Of a stretch of 64,000 nt of DNA, positions 6,822 to 15,489 are shown one piece after another. Below the pieces are notes generated by a model that was given only the letters and a program-made list of their open reading frames with translations, had not been told where the DNA came from and made no database searches. Every line of letters starts with the position of its first letter. Position 1 is the stretch's first letter. The position numbers were made by a program, and so were the translations under genes. The DNA is from Bryobacterales bacterium (lineage in GTDB: Bacteria > Acidobacteriota > Terriglobia > Bryobacterales > UBA6623). The stretch covers positions 1 to 64,000 of the forward strand of contig JAPPMG010000102.1 in assembly GCA_028819215.1 (NCBI GenBank), written 5' to 3'.

Positions 6822-9417
6822 ACTCGTTCGAGTTGAAGAGCACCAGCGCCAAGTCCGCCAGAGCCCGCGTCTCGGGCTCCACCTGGCTTGCGTGAAGGTT
6901 CTCCTCGTACTCCCATGGCGGCAGATCTTCGGTGAATTGGAACGTCTCCCCCGAGAGCTGGCTCGGCAGCGCCCGCACCAATGCCTTGCGCTGCCGGCGC
7001 GGTGCCGGCGGGTGGTCGCGATGGTAGGCGGTCATCTCTTCGATATGTCGCTCGGCGAGCGCCCTCTCTTCCTCGCTCGGAGAGCGGCCGTAGGCGAGTT
7101 CGAATGCCCGATCGACTACCCGCTCGGCCTCGTTTCGGAGCCGATTCGCGAAAGCCAGCGCCAAGTCGTAGCTCAACTCACCGTTGAACAGGGCGAACGC
7201 CTGTGTGGGGACAGTCGTCGAGTCGCGCCGCTCGCAGGATAAGTCAACCGAGGCCCCGTTGAGGACCTCAATCATCGGATCGATCAGGCTGCGCTGCTGG
7301 AAGCTGTAGACCGAGCGCCGGTTTCGATCTTCTCGGCGGCCCTCTTCGTAGTAGGGAGGCCGCAAGCCGCCTTGTGTGAATCTAGGCTGCTCGGCAGCGT
7401 CCCGACTGATTTGGGGGTTCGTGCCCGGACCTCCCGTCGCGAGGCTCAGCTCGCCCGCCACAGCCAGCATGCTGTCTCGCAGGACCTCGGCCTCGACTCG
7501 CCGGGGCGTGAAATACGAGAGCAGGCTATTCCCCGGGTCGCGCTCGGCCGCCCCGTCGGGCGGGTCGCTCGAGCGCTGGTATGCCTCGGAGGCCATGATG
7601 ATCCGGTGGAGCGCCTTTACGCTCCAACCCTCCTCGACAAAGCGACTCGCCAGCCAATCCAGCAGCGCGGGGTGCGTCGGCTTGGCGCCCATCTTGCCAA
7701 GGTTGTTCGCGTTGCTGGCCAGGCCTCGTCCAAAGTGATATTGCCAGACACGGTTGGCCATCACGCGCGCCGTGAGCGGATTGAGCGGATCCACGATCCA
7801 CTCGGCCAGCGTCGCCCGGCGTCCCGCGGTCGTTTCGGCGAATTCCGGGGCTTGAAGGCCGCTGTAGCGCTCGACCGCGCTCAGCACCCCCGGAGCGACA
7901 CGCTCTCCCGGGGATTCGAGGCTGCCGCCCACAAGCACGTGCATCTCGACTTGCTCGTAGTCGGGCTTCTTCATGTAGCTGCCGGCGCCGCCGGGGCCGA
8001 CGTCGTTCCAGTCTTCCACGAGCCCGCTCGTGACCGAGAACGCCAGCGGCCGGTAGCGCTTGATCGACTCAGCGTGGTGGCTCAGGTGCTTGTTGACGAT
8101 TCGCCGCGCCCACATCTGCTCGTCGGTCAGCCCGGCGTCTTGCTTGCGATTCACCTCCGGCACGTCTTCGAATCGGCTGACACCGAACTTCTCCATCAGA
8201 TAGCGCCTGCTGATCTCGGCGTAGCGGCCACGCTTCTGCTCCAGCTGCGCGATCAGACCCTCGACGCGCTTCTTGCCCTCAGCAAAGCCGCTCGTGTCTT
8301 CCGCCGGCAAGAACGCCAAGGGACGCCTCGCGAATGCGGTGGTAGCGAATGCCGATTGCACGCGGTAGTAATCCTTCGTCGGGATAGGGTCGAACTTGTG
8401 GTCGTGGCACTTGGCGCATCCGAGTGTGAGCCCAAGGAAGGCCGTCGCCGTCGCATGCGTCACGTCATCGAGCCATTGTTGCCGCGTGACGGCCGTTACC
8501 GACATGCCGGTGTGTTCCCACGGGCCCATTCTCAAAAAGCCCGTTGCGAGGATGGCCTCCGGGTCGTCGGGGAACAACTCATCGCCGGCGACCTGCTCGA
8601 GCACGAAGCGGTCGTAGGGCTTGTCGTTGTTGAATGAGCGGATGACATAGTCGCGATAGCGCCAGGCGTTGGGCCGCTCGTAATCGTTCGAGAAGCCCGC
8701 TGTATCGGCGTATCGCGTCACATCGAGCCAGTGACGCCCCCAGCGCTCGCCGTAGCGCGGAGAGTCCAAGAGACGGTCCACCACTCTCCCGAACGCGGCC
8801 TTGTCGCTGGCGGGATCCGTTCCGAACGCCTCGACCTGCTCCGGCGTCGGCGGCAGGCCGGTCAGGTCAATCGTCGCGCGACGAATCAGGGTCCGTCGGT
8901 CGGCGCGCGGCGCGGGGTTGATCTCAGCTTCAGCCAGCTTGCGGCGGAGCAGCGAATCAATGCCGCCGGGCGCCTCGGTCTTCTTGACCGCTCGAAACGC
9001 CCACAGGTCCTCTTCCTTGAACGCGCCCCAATCAAGGCTCGCCTTCTCCGGGCGTTCAGCAAAGGCAGCGCCGCCATCGATCCAATCGCGGACTGCCGCG
9101 ACCGCTTCATCAGGCAGCGGTCCCGCGGGCGGCATTTTGAGCTCGCCGGAGTGTTCGAGCGCGCGGTAAAGCAGGCTAGCGCTTGCATCTCCCGGAACGA
9201 TTGCCGGGCCCCGCGACCCGCCCTTCACCAGTCCCTCGCGGCTGCGCAGGTCGAGCTTGCCGAAGAGCTCGCCTTCGCCGTGGCAGCCCAAGCAGTGCTG
9301 CTTCAAGGTCGGCTGGATCGTCTCTCGAAACAGGTCTTCGGCGGGCGTGGCCGCACACAAGGCGGACGCACCACACCAAACGTTCAGAGCAAGCTTGATC
9401 CGCCAGCCGTGAACCAC
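6805..9417 (-). CDS. Secreted PSCyt1-DUF1549-DUF1553 (PSD1) cytochrome protein
   Basis: An 870-residue protein with a Sec signal (about 1-23), started at GTG 9417. A planctomycete-type cytochrome c domain follows, with haem motif CLGCH (42-46) and MPP around residue 104. DUF1549 comes next (RHWLDVTRYADTAGFSNDY near 230, LGLTLGCAKCHDHKFDPI near 330), then C-terminal DUF1553 (LTARVMANRVWQYHFGRG near 550, DPPDGAAERDPGN, TQAFALFNG). The LGCAKCHDHKFD block offers a second CxxCH. These proteins are predicted periplasmic or surface redox proteins of unknown substrate. It is followed by an overlapping DUF1501 partner. Confidence 0.92.
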   Translation of the reverse strand: MVHGWRIKLALNVWCGASALCAATPAEDLFRETIQPTLKQHCLGCHGEGELFGKLDLRSREGLVKGGSRGPAIVPGDASASLLYRALEHSGELKMPPAGPLPDEAVAAVRDWIDGGAAFAERPEKASLDWGAFKEEDLWAFRAVKKTEAPGGIDSLLRRKLAEAEINPAPRADRRTLIRRATIDLTGLPPTPEQVEAFGTDPASDKAAFGRVVDRLLDSPRYGERWGRHWLDVTRYADTAGFSNDYERPNAWRYRDYVIRSFNNDKPYDRFVLEQVAGDELFPDDPEAILATGFLRMGPWEHTGMSVTAVTRQQWLDDVTHATATAFLGLTLGCAKCHDHKFDPIPTKDYYRVQSAFATTAFARRPLAFLPAEDTSGFAEGKKRVEGLIAQLEQKRGRYAEISRRYLMEKFGVSRFEDVPEVNRKQDAGLTDEQMWARRIVNKHLSHHAESIKRYRPLAFSVTSGLVEDWNDVGPGGAGSYMKKPDYEQVEMHVLVGGSLESPGERVAPGVLSAVERYSGLQAPEFAETTAGRRATLAEWIVDPLNPLTARVMANRVWQYHFGRGLASNANNLGKMGAKPTHPALLDWLASRFVEEGWSVKALHRIIMASEAYQRSSDPPDGAAERDPGNSLLSYFTPRRVEAEVLRDSMLAVAGELSLATGGPGTNPQISRDAAEQPRFTQGGLRPPYYEEGRREDRNRRSVYSFQQRSLIDPMIEVLNGASVDLSCERRDSTTVPTQAFALFNGELSYDLALAFANRLRNEAERVVDRAFELAYGRSPSEEERALAERHIEEMTAYHRDHPPAPRRQRKALVRALPSQLSGETFQFTEDLPPWEYEENLHASQVEPETRALADLALVLFNSNEFAYVY

Positions 9418-9726
9418 GCTTAGATTCTACAGCCAACGGCAGCTTCAATAGGTCCGGTTGACGCCAACAGCGGATACGCTGCCCGTATTGTCCGTTTCCA
9501 CTAACTGTCGGGCATTTCCCTTTGGTCCATGCGCTTACACCCTAGTCCGGGCGTGACCCAGCACCACTCGGTCTCGCTCACATACCCTGCCCTGCCGCTG
9601 ACAAGTGCGCCGAGTCTCGCGCCGCCTGGAGCGCAGCGACAGATCCAACACCTCCGACGTCGGGTTGCCTACACTACAATCTGCGTTCGTATGGCGCTTG
9701 GTGCTGGGGATTCAGGAGTTTCGAAG
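9418..9726. other. Intergenic region between divergent PSD1 and ABC exporter genes
   Basis: About 310 nt that must hold the promoters of the divergent PSD1/DUF1501 pair and the ABC exporter operon. The frame of the ATPase stays open back to 9529, but that part shows no family similarity. TACAAT at 9675-9680 could be a -10 element for the ABC operon, without a convincing -35. I see no RNA gene or repeat in it. Confidence 0.4.
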
Positions 9727-10491
9727 GTGACAGCGTCGATTCCCGATCCGGCCCGGCAGGCTGGCGCCCCTGATCGCTTAGATGGCGGGGAAGTCGTCTT
9801 CGAGGCGAAGGATGTCACCAAGCGCTACGACATGGGCGAGGTGGCCGTCAATGCCCTGCGCGGCGTGAATCTGAGCCTTCGTGCATCCGAGTTCATCGTC
9901 CTGCTCGGGCCATCTGGCAGCGGCAAGTCGACTCTGCTGAACATCTTGGGCGGCCTGGACGTGCCCACCTCTGGGGCGGTCACCTATCGCGGCCGCGATC
10001 TAAGCGGAGCAGACGACGCGACGCGGACCGCATACCGCCGAAACAACGTGGGCTTTGTGTTCCAGTTCTACAACCTGATTCCGAGCCTGACGGCTAGGGA
10101 GAACGTGGCGCTGGTGACGGAGATCGTGCGCGATCCCATGCCGCCGCAGGAAGCGCTACGAATCGTTGGGCTCGGCGACCGCATGAACCACTTCCCGGCG
10201 CAGCTCTCGGGCGGCGAACAGCAGCGCGTAGCGATCGCGCGGGCGATTTCTAAACGGCCCGAGGTGTTGCTGTGCGACGAGCCTACAGGCGCGCTGGACA
10301 TCTCGACCGGAGTAGTGGTGTTAGAGGCCATCGAGCGCATCAACCGTGAACTGGGCACCGCCACCGCGGTGATCACCCATAACGCCGCTGTGGCCTCGAT
10401 CGCAGACCGCGTCGTGCAGCTCTCAGACGGCCTGATCGTGGCGGATCGCAGCAATCCCGTCAAGACCGCAGCACGAGACCTCACGTGGTAG
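9727..10491 (+). CDS. ABC transporter ATP-binding protein (LolD/MacB type)
   Basis: A 254-residue ATPase if started at GTG 9727, which has CAGGAG about 10 nt upstream; ATG 9691 is an in-frame alternative. Walker A GPSGSGKST, Q-loop region FVFQFYNLIPSLTARENV, signature LSGGEQQRVAIARA and Walker B VLLCDEPTGALD are complete. The sequence is of the LolD/MacB/DevA type that works with FtsX-like permeases. It powers the exporter encoded with the next two genes, which follow with 3-nt spacers. Confidence 0.95.
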   Translation: MTASIPDPARQAGAPDRLDGGEVVFEAKDVTKRYDMGEVAVNALRGVNLSLRASEFIVLLGPSGSGKSTLLNILGGLDVPTSGAVTYRGRDLSGADDATRTAYRRNNVGFVFQFYNLIPSLTARENVALVTEIVRDPMPPQEALRIVGLGDRMNHFPAQLSGGEQQRVAIARAISKRPEVLLCDEPTGALDISTGVVVLEAIERINRELGTATAVITHNAAVASIADRVVQLSDGLIVADRSNPVKTAARDLTW

Positions 10492-10494
10492 GCC

Positions 10495-12861
10495 ATGCAG
10501 GCGCTTGACCGCAAGCTCTTCCGCGATTTGTGGCGGATCAAGGGCCAAGCGCTCGCGATCAGCATGGTCATCGCGGTCGGCGTGCTGATGCTGATTGCCT
10601 ACCGCAGCAATTTCGACTCCCTGCAGTCCACCCGGGACGTCTACTACGAACGCCAGCGCTTCGGACACGTCTTCGCGACCCTGAAACGCGCGCCTCTCGT
10701 GCTTGGGAACCGCATCTCCGCGATCCCGGGCGTGGCGCAGGCTGAGACACGGGTCGTTTTTGATGTGGCCTTGGACGTGGAAGGGCTTGCCGAGCCGGCG
10801 ACAGGTCGCCTGGTGTCCATTCCCGAGCGCCAGCGAGAGATCGTGAACGATGTCGTGCTGGTACACGGCCGCTATATCGAGCCCGGGCGTTCCGACGAGG
10901 TGATCCTCTCCAAGGGATTTGCGGACGCCAACCGGCTCAGGCCTGGGGACACGGTAGGCGCAATTCTCAACGGTCGGCGGCGAGATCTCGAGATCGTCGG
11001 CGTGGGACTGTCGCCAGAGTACGTTTACACGATTCGAGCCGGCGAGATGATTCCCGACAACACCCGCTTCGGGGTGTTCTGGATGGGACGCCGGGCGCTC
11101 GCCGCTGCGTTCGACATGGAAGGCGGATTCAACGATGTCTCCTTGCTCTTGCGCCCCGGCGCTCAGGAAGAAAGGGTGATCCAAGAGCTCGACGATCTCT
11201 TGCGGCCTTACGGAGGGTGGGGCGCGATCCCCCGCGACCTGCAGCTGTCTCACTGGTCGGTCCAGAACGAGCTCAACGGCATCCGGGTGGCTGGCGTGAT
11301 CATCCCTATGGTGTTTCTGGGGGTGGCAGCCTTCCTGCTGCATGTCGTGCTGCATCGCATCGTCTCCGTGCAGCGCGAGCAGATCGCAACCCTCAAGGCT
11401 CTCGGCTATCCGCAACTCTCGATTGCCCTGCACTACACGTACTGGGCCTTGGCGATCAGCCTTACGGGCACCGTGATTGGAACGGTTTGCGGCGCCCTCC
11501 TAGGTCGCGGGATGCTGTCGATGTACAACGACTTCTTCCGCTTCCCGGTTCTCGACTACCGCCTGGATCCCGTTGTAGTGGCTGGGGCCGTTGTGCTGGG
11601 AATCTTTGCCGCAGTGTTCGGCGCGCGCGCGTCCGTTCGCCGGGCAGTCCGCCTGCAGCCCGCCGAGGCCATGCGACCGGAGCCGCCGGCGAGGTACTCG
11701 GCAAGCCTTGTGGAGCGCCTCGGCCTGCGGCGCCTGCTGTCACAGCCAGCTCGCATCATCCTCCGCAACATCGAACGCCAGCCGGTCCGCTCGGCGATTA
11801 CGATCGGCGGCATCGCGCTGTCTTTGGCCGTTCTGATCGTGGGAATGTTCGCGGTGGACTCGCTCGACCTCATGATGGACATGCAGTTCCGCGTCGCCCA
11901 GAGGCAAGACCTGCAGCTCACCTTCACCGAGCCCATCTCGCCAGATGGGATCTACTCCTTGGAGCGACTGCCCGGAGTGATGCTAGCTGAACCCGTGCTG
12001 TCGGTCCCGGTCCGGCTGAGGTCCGGGCAGCGATCCCGCCAACTGTCAATCACTGGCCTGCCAAATTCCCCGCAGCTTTTCCGGGTCATCGATGTCGAAA
12101 CGCTCAGTCCGGCTGACCTCTCGCATGATGGGGTCGTGCTGGCGGAGCGGCTGGCAGATGTGCTAGACGTCCGGCCCGGCGACTCGATCACAGCCGAGGT
12201 GCTGATTGGCAACAGAAGCGTGCGCGAAATTGCAGTCGCAAGCACCGTGCGCCAGCACATGGGTCTCGCCGCGTATATGAATATTGACTCGGTCCGGCGC
12301 CTGCTGCACCACGACAAGACGCTATCGGGCGGCTACCTGACGGTCGACTCACAAGCGCTTCCAGAACTGTTCAAAGCCATCAAGGAGACTCCCGCGATCG
12401 CGGGCAGCGGACTGAAGGCGGCAGCGCTGAAGTCCTTTCAGGAAACTTTCGCGGCCAACTTGGGCATCATGATCTTCTTCAACGTGCTGTTTGCATCAAT
12501 CATCGCGTTTGGCGTGGTCTACAACGCTGCCCGGGTCTCGTTGGCCGAGCGGAGCCGGGAACTGGCGAGCCTGCGCGTGATGGGCTTCACGCGGCAGGAG
12601 ATTTCCGCGATTCTGCTGGGAGAGCTTGGGATTCTAGCGTTGCTTGCGCTACCGTTGGGGTTACTTCTCGGCTACGTGATGACGTCCCAACTCATCAAGG
12701 CCATGGAAACGGAGCTCTATGCTCTTCCCTTTTCGGTCGTGCCGTCGACGTACGCGCTGTGCGCACTGACCGTTTTAGGGGCCACGGTGGTCTCGGGCCT
12801 GATCGTGCGCCGGAAGCTCGACCACTTGGACCTGCTGGAAGTCCTGAAGGCGAAGGAGTAG
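10495..12861 (+). CDS. ABC transporter permease, FtsX/MacB-like
   Basis: A 788-residue permease with two FtsX-type halves. A first transmembrane helix near residues 19-36 is followed by a large periplasmic region, then three helices at about 265-400. A second periplasmic region is followed by the C-terminal helices (around 655-775) with the typical motif ARVSLAERSRELASLRVMG. The duplicated layout matches LolCE/MacB-like exporters and the DevC group. It begins 3 nt after the ATPase gene and ends 3 nt before the adaptor gene, so the three form one operon. Substrate unknown; lipid, lipoprotein or hydrophobic small molecule are typical for the class. Confidence 0.92.
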   Translation: MQALDRKLFRDLWRIKGQALAISMVIAVGVLMLIAYRSNFDSLQSTRDVYYERQRFGHVFATLKRAPLVLGNRISAIPGVAQAETRVVFDVALDVEGLAEPATGRLVSIPERQREIVNDVVLVHGRYIEPGRSDEVILSKGFADANRLRPGDTVGAILNGRRRDLEIVGVGLSPEYVYTIRAGEMIPDNTRFGVFWMGRRALAAAFDMEGGFNDVSLLLRPGAQEERVIQELDDLLRPYGGWGAIPRDLQLSHWSVQNELNGIRVAGVIIPMVFLGVAAFLLHVVLHRIVSVQREQIATLKALGYPQLSIALHYTYWALAISLTGTVIGTVCGALLGRGMLSMYNDFFRFPVLDYRLDPVVVAGAVVLGIFAAVFGARASVRRAVRLQPAEAMRPEPPARYSASLVERLGLRRLLSQPARIILRNIERQPVRSAITIGGIALSLAVLIVGMFAVDSLDLMMDMQFRVAQRQDLQLTFTEPISPDGIYSLERLPGVMLAEPVLSVPVRLRSGQRSRQLSITGLPNSPQLFRVIDVETLSPADLSHDGVVLAERLADVLDVRPGDSITAEVLIGNRSVREIAVASTVRQHMGLAAYMNIDSVRRLLHHDKTLSGGYLTVDSQALPELFKAIKETPAIAGSGLKAAALKSFQETFAANLGIMIFFNVLFASIIAFGVVYNAARVSLAERSRELASLRVMGFTRQEISAILLGELGILALLALPLGLLLGYVMTSQLIKAMETELYALPFSVVPSTYALCALTVLGATVVSGLIVRRKLDHLDLLEVLKAKE

Positions 12862-12864
12862 CAG

Positions 12865-14073
12865 ATGAGGAGGTTGAGCCCGACCCGAGTTCTTGTCTGG
12901 CTGCTGCTTGCCGCTGTCGCCGCCGCCTTCGTGTGGGCATTCATGCCCAAGCCGCTAGAGGTGACCACCGCGGCGGTCGAGCGTGGGTTTCTGCGGATCA
13001 CGCTGGACGAGGAAGGCCAGACCCGCGTGCGGGACCGCTACGTGGTATCGGCCCCTGTGGACGGCAAGGTGCTGCGGATCGAGCACGAGCCCGGCGACTC
13101 CGTTCAGGCTGGCTCCACGATCCTCGCCCGGTTTCAGCCGTCACGACCTGGGTTCCTGGACTCCAGAACGCGGGCGGAGGCACAAGCCAAGGTCGCACGG
13201 AGCGAGGCGCAAGTCGAGCGCGCTCGGGTCGATTTGGACCGGGCCAGAGCCGAACACGACCACGCACAGGCGGAGCTGGCGAGGCACGAGCAGCTGCATG
13301 CCGAAGGCCTCATGGCCGACAATCGCCTCGAGTCGGCGCGCTTGCGTGCCGTGACGACCAGCGAGGCCGTGCGGGGCGCCGAGTCTGCCATCGTGGTGGT
13401 GCAGCTGGAACTCGAGCGCGCTCGCACGAGTCTGATCGAGGCCGGTGCAGTCGGCGCCGATCAAGGCGATGTGATCATCTTGCGGTCACCGATCACTGGC
13501 GTCGTCCTGCGGCGGCTGCGCGAGAGCGAGTCCGTCGTCCCGTCGGGCGAGCCTCTCATCGAGATCGGCGATCCCGAGGATCTCGAGATCGTTTCGGACA
13601 TGCTGTCAATGGACGCCGTGCAAATCGACCCGGGCGACCCGGTCCTGATCGAGCAGTGGGGCGGCGACGCAACCCTGCGGGGCGTCGTGCGCCAGGTGGA
13701 GCCGTTCGGATTCACGAAGATCTCGGCTCTTGGCGTCGAGGAGCAGCGGGTCAACGTCATCGTCGATTTCGAGGATCCGCGAGCTGCTTGGGAGGCGCTT
13801 GGGGATGGCTACCGCGTGGAGATTCGGGTCGTCGTCTGGGAGACGGACGATGCCCTGAAGGTGCCCTCGAGCAGCCTTTTCCGCAATGGGGACGACTGGG
13901 CGGTGTATGTAATCGACGAACTCTCGCTGGCCCGGCTGCGAGGAGTCCAGATCGGCAGGCGCAACGCGCTCGAGGCCGAAGTGCTGGCTGGGTTACACCA
14001 GGGCGATCAGGTGATCGCCTATCCCGGCGATTCGATCGAGGACGGGATGGAAGTTCTGGCTGCCGGCTCGTGA
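12865..14073 (+). CDS. HlyD-family membrane fusion protein
   Basis: A 402-residue periplasmic adaptor. A single N-terminal membrane helix (about 9-28) is followed by a biotinyl-lipoyl-like half (VSAPVDGKVLRIEHEPGDSV). A coiled-coil hairpin (about 105-200, rich in Ala/Glu/Arg heptads) precedes the second lipoyl half (ILRSPITGVVLRRLRESE) and beta-barrel domains. It should bridge the inner-membrane ABC permease encoded just upstream to an outer-membrane channel. No TolC-like gene is present in the window, so the channel is presumably shared or encoded elsewhere. Confidence 0.92.
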   Translation: MRRLSPTRVLVWLLLAAVAAAFVWAFMPKPLEVTTAAVERGFLRITLDEEGQTRVRDRYVVSAPVDGKVLRIEHEPGDSVQAGSTILARFQPSRPGFLDSRTRAEAQAKVARSEAQVERARVDLDRARAEHDHAQAELARHEQLHAEGLMADNRLESARLRAVTTSEAVRGAESAIVVVQLELERARTSLIEAGAVGADQGDVIILRSPITGVVLRRLRESESVVPSGEPLIEIGDPEDLEIVSDMLSMDAVQIDPGDPVLIEQWGGDATLRGVVRQVEPFGFTKISALGVEEQRVNVIVDFEDPRAAWEALGDGYRVEIRVVVWETDDALKVPSSSLFRNGDDWAVYVIDELSLARLRGVQIGRRNALEAEVLAGLHQGDQVIAYPGDSIEDGMEVLAAGS

Positions 14074-14313
14074 GCCGGACCAGGCCGCAACCGGGCAGGC
14101 CCGAGTCGCGAGTCGCGCGCCGGACCCTACGCTAGACTACGAAGTGGAGCGGGCCGTCAGGCAGTCTCTCCGAACTCGGCTGCGGGCGTCCGAATCATCC
14201 TAGAAGTAACGATCAAGAGCGAGTTTGGCGGGCGACAGCCTCACCGCCGAACCCCGACGCGATCCACCCACATTCAGCTCAGGATTCCCGCCCGGCCATC
14301 AATCGATCCGCCC

Positions 14314-15489
14314 ATGTACGTCCGCAAGAGTCGCTTGCTCACCCCTGGGCCCACGCCGCTGCTTCCAGCGGCCGTGCGCGCGATGGGGGCAGCAGACTTG
14401 CATCACCGCACGGCGGAATTCCGAGCGGCGTATAGCGGCGTCATCGCCGACCTGCACTACTTCATGGGCACGGACAACGGTATCGCGCTGTTCGCTTCTT
14501 CCGGGAGCGGTGCCATGGAAGCGGCGGTCTCTAACCTGTTCTCGCCTCGGGACAAGGTGGTTGTCTGCGCCGCAGGCAAGTTCGGCGAGCGTTGGGTGCA
14601 GATGGCGCAGGCATTCAAGTTGCAGACGGTCGTTCTGTCCAAGCCGTATGGGGAATCGGTGCTCCCGGAGGAACTGGAAGCGATCCTGCGCCAGCATCCC
14701 GACGTACAAGGCGTATTCGTCCAAGCGACCGAGTCGTCGACCGGCGTTTCGCACGATGTGCAGGCCATGGGGCGTCTGGTAGCCGCCACGGATGCGATTT
14801 TCGTGGTTGACGCGATCACTGGACTCGGCAGCAGCGTCCTGGAGATCGACGACTGGGCGCTGGATGTCGTGATCGGCGGGTCCCAGAAGTCCCTCATGAT
14901 TCCGCCCGGACTGGCGTACTGCTCTGTTAGCGAGAAAGCACTCCAACGCGCGGAATCCGCCACCAACCCTAACTTTTACTTTAATTTGCGCAGGCATATT
15001 GAAGCGGGCCCCAAGGGCGATTCCCCGTGGACCCCCGCATCTTCGCTGCTTCTGGGAATGGCAGAGGTTCTGCGCTACATCCGCGAGCTCGGCCGCGACC
15101 GGCTGATCCGCAACGCGCAGCTGCTCGCCCGGGCCACCCGCGAGTCCGCAAGGGCTCTCGGGTTGGAGCTATTCGCCCGGAACGCGATTCCCGCCGGAGC
15201 GGTCACAGCCATCCGGGCCCCCGACGGATTGGATTCGGGCCAAATCGTGCGCGCCTACAAGGACCGCTTCGAGGCCGTCATCGCCAATGGCCAGGGCTCG
15301 ATGAAGGGCCAGATCTTTCGCGTCGCCCATCTGGGCTATTTCGATTTCCACGACTTGTTCGCGACCGTCGCCGAACTGGAGATCATCCTCCACAAGCTCG
15401 GCCGCGAGGTGGAGTTCGGCAGCGGCGTGCAGGCGGCGCAAGCGGTGTACCTCGATGCGCTGGGAGCCGAGGACGGAGGCCCGCGATGA
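14314..15489 (+). CDS. Class V aminotransferase, probable phosphoserine transaminase
   Basis: A 391-residue PLP enzyme of the serine-pyruvate/alanine-glyoxylate type, beginning with the characteristic TPGPTPLLPAAVRAMG. FVVDAITGLGS supplies the cofactor-binding Asp, and IGGSQKSLMIPPG holds the Schiff-base Lys. Its stop codon overlaps the ATG of serA by 4 nt (ATGA). Class V enzymes of this type serve as phosphoserine aminotransferase in several lineages lacking classical SerC. The tight coupling to SerA makes that the best functional inference here: 3-phosphohydroxypyruvate plus glutamate to phosphoserine. Alanine-glyoxylate aminotransferase is the alternative. Confidence 0.85.
   Translation: MYVRKSRLLTPGPTPLLPAAVRAMGAADLHHRTAEFRAAYSGVIADLHYFMGTDNGIALFASSGSGAMEAAVSNLFSPRDKVVVCAAGKFGERWVQMAQAFKLQTVVLSKPYGESVLPEELEAILRQHPDVQGVFVQATESSTGVSHDVQAMGRLVAATDAIFVVDAITGLGSSVLEIDDWALDVVIGGSQKSLMIPPGLAYCSVSEKALQRAESATNPNFYFNLRRHIEAGPKGDSPWTPASSLLLGMAEVLRYIRELGRDRLIRNAQLLARATRESARALGLELFARNAIPAGAVTAIRAPDGLDSGQIVRAYKDRFEAVIANGQGSMKGQIFRVAHLGYFDFHDLFATVAELEIILHKLGREVEFGSGVQAAQAVYLDALGAEDGGPR

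Noticed and set aside
15027..15485. Upstream extension of serA
   Set aside because: Lies entirely within the aminotransferase gene in another frame; the ATG at 15486 gives the normal SerA N-terminus.
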